Part shown: piece after piece, positions 58,824 through 64,000 of the stretch
How the letters are laid out: each line of letters begins with the position of its first letter
How positions within the stretch are numbered: position 1 is the stretch's first letter
Origin: Dryas octopetala
Lineage: Eukaryota > Streptophyta > Magnoliopsida > Rosales > Rosaceae
NCBI GenBank assembly: GCA_963921425.1
Contig: OY992836.1
Location: 12,121,304 to 12,185,303 of the forward strand
Direction: 5' to 3'
Length of the DNA: 64,000 bases
Made by a program: the position numbers and the translations under genes
Notes under the pieces: model-generated
What the model saw: the letters and a program-made list of their open reading frames with translations, nothing else
What the model was told of the DNA's origin: nothing
Databases searched by the model: none

Positions 58824-60866
58824 ATGGAAGATATTGTGTTCTACACATCCCTCTCCCTTATCCTCTTCCTCTTCACTTTCAAATTCCTCCTCCAATCAAA
58901 ACGACGGCGTTACACAAACCTCCCACCAAGCCCACTCTCCCTCCCAATCATCGGCCACCTCCACCTCATAAAACTCCCAGTCCACCGCACCTTCCACCGC
59001 CTCTCCCAAAAATACGGCCCCATTTTCTCTCTCTGGTTCGGCTCACGTCGCGTGGTTATAATCTCATCTTCTTCAGCAGTAGAAGAATGTTTCACCACCA
59101 ACGACATCGTTTTGGCGAACCGCCCTCGCCTCCTCATGGGCAAGCACCTCGGCTACAACTACACCAGCATGGCGCATTCCCCCTACAGCGACCACTGGCG
59201 CAACCTCCGCCGCATCGGCGCCGTGGAGATCTTCTCCTCCGACCGCCTGAATAACTTCTCGGGCATCCGAAAGGACGAAGTCAAGCACTTACTCCGAAAA
59301 CTATCCCAAAACTCCCTCCAAGACTTGGCCAAAGTGGAGCTGAAGTCGATGTTTTCCGAGCTGACCTTCAACATCATAATGAGGATGGTGGCGGGGAAGA
59401 GGTACTACGGTGATGACGTGGCGGACAAGGACGAGGCCAGGCAATTCAGGGAGATCATGTCGGAGGCGTTTCACTATGGCGGGGCCGCGAACGCAGAAGA
59501 TTTCTTGCCCATCTTGAATTGGATTGCGAGTGGTGGGTATGAGAAGAAGGTGATCAACTTGGCCAAGAGGACAGATGGGTTCTTACAAGGTCTGATTGAT
59601 GAGCATCGCAGTAAGAGTAAATCAGAGGGTCGAAATTCGTCCAACACCATGATCGACCATTTGCTTTCTCTGCAGGAGTCACAGCCTGAGTACTACACCG
59701 ATCAAATTATCAAGGGGCTTATTCTGGTTAGTACAAAATTCTATCTCTTATACATTAAGCTTTTGCATTTGCAGCATTTATTTATTTTTGATTTGTAACA
59801 AAAGTTTGTTTTTGTGATGTGTCTGTGTTACAGACATATTTATTAAAATCATTTCCCTTTAAAATTATTTGGTTGCACTTACACTCTCATCCGGCTACTT
59901 CAGCTTTCAACTTTAATTAGAGTCGGGTTGCAGTCACTGTTTTCGTTGTGGTTTTTCTTTTTCTCTACACAAAAGAAATTTCAGAATATTATATTTGAAA
60001 AAAAAAAAAGAAGACAATCACAATCATGTGTACTACTTTTAGGTTAAGGTCCATATCCTGAACCTGAAGTGCCCAATCACAACTAGATGAAGCTACACGA
60101 TGGTGAGAGGATATTAAATTGTTACATTTCTGCAGCTTCTAAGCACTATATGCTGTCATTAATAAGTGCACTCCAAGTGTAATTCCTCATTTCCTCTAGT
60201 ATTACTCATATAAAGCCACGTGGCGTTAAATAAAGTTGTTTTTGTACTAATTTTCAGGTCTTGTTATTGGCGGGTACGGATACATCAGCAGTGACATTGG
60301 AGTGGGCAATGTCCAATTTGCTCAACAATCCTCATGTGTTGAAAAAGGTTAGAACCGAATTGGATGCTGAACTTAGACAAGAACGCTTAGTGGACGAACC
60401 TGAAATGTCCAAACTACCCTACCTCCAAAGCATCATCTCCGAGACTCTCCGATTGTACCCACCCGCCCCGTTGCTAGTCCCTCATTTCTCATCTGATGAC
60501 TGCACTGTTGAGGGATTCGATGTTCCACGTGGCACGATGGTATTGGTCAATGCATGGGCCATACACAGAGACCCTAAGTTGTGGGATGATCCCGAAAGCT
60601 TCAAGCCCGAGAGGTTCGAAAGCGGTGCGGATGAGTCACACAAGCTCATGCCTTTTGGGCTGGGAAGAAGGGCATGTCCTGGATTGGGCTTGGCCCAACG
60701 TGTGGTGGGCTTGACTCTTGGGTCATTGATTCAATGCTTTGAGTGGGAGAGAGTTAGTGAGAAGGTGATTGATATGACTGAAGGTAAAGGACTTACCATG
60801 CCTAAATTTGTGCCATTGGAAGCCATGTGTAAAGCACGCCCAATTGTCAACAAGGTTCTTTATTGA
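58824..60866 (+). CDS. Cytochrome P450, CYP81 family, gene 2 of tandem pair
   Basis: Exons 58824-59726 and 60258-60866 have the same lengths as gene 1 (903 and 609 nt) and give 503 residues. By eye there are about 29 substitutions between the pair, roughly 94% identity. All P450 signatures are intact: the anchor, AGTDTS, ETLR, PERF and [10 protein letters not shown]. An in-frame upstream ATG (58698) would add 42 residues with no family counterpart, so the start matching gene 1 is preferred. Differences cluster in the B-C loop (residues 115, 117, 118 and 122), the region called SRS1 that contacts substrate in P450s. The core promoter reads TACAAATA where gene 1 has TATAAATA. Coding capacity is intact, but expression may be reduced. 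Confidence 0.94.
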
Positions 60867-62100
60867 AGTACGGGTGATGGTTAAAACTGTGTCAACAAAT
60901 TAAGTAGATTAGCTGAAAGATATAAATAAAGTACTGTAATTTAGGACAGATGCATCAAGTCTATTGCAATAACCTTTTTTTAAACTAGCTAGTTTGTATT
61001 TTATTATTGTAATTGTATTCATGTAAGTTTTTGGTTCTTCAATCATTTGTATCTTATTTTTTTTTTTCCATATCAATCATTTCTATCTTTGTATGTATAA
61101 ATTTTGTTGAGAGAATAAGAGAGGACAATAATTGATTTTGTAACTGCCTTTCATAACATTAGTGGGCATTGGTCGAGACAAATTCATCTCTTTCTTTTAG
61201 ACTGACAAATTAATCTTTTTTTACTTTTATTTTGACTAGTTCGTCTAGAGAAATTAACTTTCTTACAATAAAGATTCGTGATGTGACATTATTAACAAAA
61301 AGAAAGAGTTGGAACATTAAAGAGAAAATTACATAAATAGTCTACTTATTATTCGCTAAGTCTCGTATTGGTCCACAAATTTTTTTAAATTCCATATTGG
61401 TCCACAAATTATCTGATGTGTGCTATTTTGGTCCAAAATGAACAATTTTGTCTCTTAAAGTCTAAAGTCAACTCATTGGTACAAAACTAAGGGGCATAAT
61501 TGTCTAATTTTGCATGATTTGGACCAAAATGAAACACATCAAACAATTCGTAGACTAATATAGAATTTCAAAAAATATGTGGACCAAAATGAGACTTAGC
61601 GAATAATAAGTGGACCAATTATGTAATTTCCTCGAATATTGAAATTTAAGATCCACTAATTGATTTTGTAGCTACCTTTCACAACATCGATCAGTGGGCA
61701 CTGGTAGGGACAAATTCCATCTCTTTCTTTTAGAATTTGGAAAATTAATTTTTTTTTTTACTTTTATTTTGACAAATTCGTCTAGAGAAATTAACTTTCT
61801 TGCAATAAGGATGGGTGATATGACATTATTAAAAAAGAGAGAGAGAATTTTGGAACATTGAAATTTAGGATCCACACTCCTCTCTATTGGTAATGTCACA
61901 TCATTAATTCATGCTACCATGAAAGTTTTTCTCCTTAAACTAAAAAAGTTTATAAATAATATAATATGTGTCAGCTGTCCTAACAACTTAATTACCATCA
62001 TCTTTGCCCCATTGGTGAAAGATGCATCTTGTCTTGTAAATTTCTTTTTAATTAGTCAAAACAGTATTGTTAGAATTGATTGCTTAATAAACGAAAATGG
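60867..62100. other. 3' flank of P450 gene 2 with an internal duplication
   Basis: A segment of about 200-240 bp (ataattgattttgtaactgc... at 61128-61320) is repeated at 61656-61870, with the 312-bp MITE between the copies. Unit 1 has this segment once (48176-48400). No gene seen. Confidence 0.75.
61322..61633. mobile_element. MITE, 312 bp, with long inverted repeats
   Basis: The left arm (gagaaaattacataaatagt, ctacttattattcgctaag) and the reverse complement of the right arm (gaggaaattacataattggt, ccacttattattcgctaag) match for more than 60 bases. Internally, ttggtccaaaatgaa recurs inverted. It is absent from the equivalent place in unit 1. Confidence 0.85.
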
Positions 62101-62106
62101 GGCAGA

Positions 62107-62280
62107 CTCTAATGCAGATGAACAGTAAATAGGTTTGAATGCATGCGCCGACATGGTGCGGACACGGTGTCGACACATCCTCAACTGGCTGCAACACATC
62201 TTGATTTCGTGTGTTGACACCGTATCCGCACCATGTCGACGCCCACATTCATGTTTATTTACTGTTCATCCGCATTAGAG
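62107..62280. mobile_element. Hairpin MITE, 174 bp, with ~71-bp arms
   Basis: The arms 62107-62177 and 62210-62280 are near-perfect inverses (ctctaatgcagatgaacagt, gacatggtgcggacacggtg) around a 32-base loop. The element interrupts the sequence that reads cgaaataataccattttatg in unit 1, so unit 1 provides the empty site. The full insertion including short non-palindromic edges is about 62094-62305. Confidence 0.85.
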
Positions 62281-62440
62281 CCTCCACTGAAAAAAAATAC
62301 AGTAATACCATTTTATGGTTGAAATGCTTAGCAAACAAATATTCAAACCACAACACTTCACATCTAGGCCTTGACAGTGGCAACGTTACCACCGGGTAGG
62401 CCTCTTTAGTCTCTTGGTTGTCTCCCATGGATAATTTCTC

Positions 62441-63175
62441 CATAGCCACATAAGTTATAGGCAAGGCAATGAATTTGGATTATTCTTTCAAATTAATGTG
62501 AAACTCATCAATGAATCCATAATATGATCATGGATTCTTTCTGAAGAGACGGAAAATAAATTTAGTTTTTGAAATTTATAGTAAACGTTTGGCCTCTTTC
62601 CAGTTTGGCCAATCATTAAATTTTTGTCGACATTTATAGTAAACGTGGTTCTACATTATTATAGCTCATCATGATTTTTAGTAGCTACCATAGACAAAAC
62701 ACATCATCAATATATCAACGATCTCACAATTCTCATTGCATGCTTTAGATATAAATATATATCTTTGTAATCAGTACACGGGCCTTTTCAGGGGCTTTTA
62801 TAGACTCTTCAGGGATTGTCATCTCTTCTAGGATGATTTGTGTACAGAATGTGGATCTTTAAATTTAATTAATTGGGCTTGTGTGGACCATTTCATACAC
62901 TCTCCACTTCTGGGGAGCTAAATTTTGGAACCTATAGATTTGTCACGCTTCAGGCGTGCAATAAACCATTTTCCGCCAAATTGATGGACTACCATGTTAG
63001 GACATCAATCCATGTTGACATATATAAAACTTCCATATGTGACTTTGCAGTTTCGTTGTATATATATGCATCTAGCTTTCAAATAAATGCATTCACTAGA
63101 TTTGAATTATCATTCATATCTCATTTCCATATTGAATGGTATGAAAAAGACTAGTATATGCATATTATGCTATTT
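62441..63175. other. Intergenic DNA, possible LTR sequence
   Basis: No gene seen. The part near 62770-62850 (cacgggccttttcagg..., cttctaggatgatttgtgta) might belong to an LTR preceding the array at 63.3 kb, but I could not define an LTR start. Confidence 0.3.
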
Positions 63176-64000
63176 CACGCCGTTCGTTAGGAACGGTCAT
63201 TTCTCCCCCTAACGGCGGGAAAATTTTCATAAGTGCATATATAAAAATCAATAGAGTGAGTGGTTATACAGACTCAAATGCTTATATAACTTCAGGTTAT
63301 ATAAAGACGAAACATAACCAGGTTTGCAATGCACATATATGAAACTTCTGGTTTCAAATAATTCTTCAGCATCTAACATCAAGTTATAATGTGAATCAAT
63401 AAATTAATTATGAACAACTATAAACATATATGCTAATATGTTCTAAATTAAAGCTATGAAACTTTCAAGTTCATTAAAAGTCATGAAACTTCAAGTTTCT
63501 ATACAAAATATAAGCAGAACTTCGGGTTCTTAAATGTTGTTAAAGTATAGAACTACAAGCTTATATGAATAAAGGCTTTATGCTTAATCTAAACTTAATC
63601 AAGAACTTCAGGTTTATAAAAAAAATTATGGAGTTAAGAAAAATTTGAGTTCTAAATCATGGAATGATAGATCAAAGAACTTCTGGTTCAATTTGATTCT
63701 ATAACATAGAGCATGAAAATCAAGGAACTTCAGGTTCTGACTTGATTAAGTAATGCACATTGAACTACAAATTTTAATCAATCATAAGTTAGCTAGGTTC
63801 TATCGCATCTCCAAATTTTATCCACTTCTGATAAATAAACAAAATGTCAAAGAATTTCAGGTTCTTATTTGACTGTTTAATGTAGAACTACATGTTCTGA
63901 TCATATTTTTTATGAACTTCAAATTTCTCAGGTTTTAAGTAAAACCAAGGAATAAGGAACTTCACGTTGTATGCGTTAGAATATCAATTTCTAAGTTTGA
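63176..64000 (+). repeat. Retroelement-like stretch with a GAACTTCAGGTTC palindrome array
   Basis: A cgccgttcgttagg...cctaacggcggg inverted repeat (63179-63220) is followed by about 14 same-orientation variants of the 13-mer GAACTTCAGGTTC. They include 63286, 63341, 63458, 63485, 63517, 63603, 63677, 63725, 63852, 63885, 63914 and 63957 (start positions). The stretch runs off the window edge and has no coding frame. The context resembles the leader of an LTR retrotransposon, but this is inference. Confidence 0.55.

Larger units (their letters stand above)
58655..62440 (+). repeat. P450 tandem duplication, unit 2
   Basis: This is the counterpart of 45745-48930. Relative to unit 1 it lacks about 140 bp of proximal promoter, has about 230 bp more in the intron, and carries three extra features in the 3' flank: a duplicated ~240-bp segment, a 312-bp MITE and a 174-bp hairpin element. 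It lacks the SINE. Confidence 0.85.

Noticed and set aside
63286..64000. CRISPR array or heat-shock element cluster
   Set aside because: The units are 13 bp with variable spacing and a plant context, so not CRISPR. GAAC-TTC spacing is one base, not the two of nGAAnnTTCn.

Overview
The window is plant nuclear DNA. It is AT-rich, its genes are separated by kilobases of repeats, its coding exons are split by GT...AG introns, and its proteins are land-plant families (GH3, a DYW-class PPR, a QALGGH C2H2 finger, CYP81 P450s). A woody rosid eudicot fits best, and Rosaceae is my guess from protein similarity by eye. I see no bacterial, organellar or viral genes and no CRISPR array.

Layout. 1-7.4 kb is intergenic, with microsatellites, a perfect 18-bp hairpin and a hAT-like element. 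7.4-9.4 kb holds a three-exon GH3 auxin-amido synthetase (minus), followed by auxin-response-like promoter motifs. 9.9-24.6 kb has no gene I can support but several structured transposable elements: two ~1-kb terminal-inverted-repeat (TIR) elements, a Tourist-like MITE, a 1.9-kb MULE/Pack-MULE candidate with a 10-bp target duplication, and a run of three ~400-bp MITEs. 24.7-25.3 kb is a single-finger C2H2 repressor-type gene (minus). 29.5-30.5 kb is a tiny NFD6-like gene (minus). 32.5-34.6 kb has a tRNA-Phe(GAA) on the minus strand and the intronless PPR-DYW editing factor ELI1 on the plus strand; the 3' end of ELI1 is partly duplicated downstream. 35.9-44.4 kb is a 14-exon WD40/LisH gene, HOS15 (minus), whose introns carry several MITEs. 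45.3-62.4 kb is a tandem CYP81 P450 cluster: an N-terminal fragment, an intact gene, an exon-2 pseudogene split by a 2.2-kb Harbinger-like insertion, and a second intact gene. Between the first intact gene and that pseudogene lie an RPS24 pseudogene, a Helitron-like terminus and two palindromic elements. From ~63.2 kb to the right edge is a retrotransposon-like stretch with about 14 copies of a short imperfect palindrome, GAACTTCAGGTTC.

The genes do not form a pathway. GH3 is auxin homeostasis, ELI1 chloroplast RNA editing, HOS15 chromatin repression, and the C2H2 gene transcriptional repression; the CYP81 pair is probably specialised metabolism. The most informative part is the CYP81 duplication. 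Its two ~3-kb units act as filled/empty-site controls for each other, which dates a SINE, a hairpin MITE and a 312-bp MITE relative to the duplication and shows a lost TATA box and a promoter deletion in the second copy. Exon boundaries were set by hand from splice sites and reading frame. Family names come from recognition of the proteins, not a database search.
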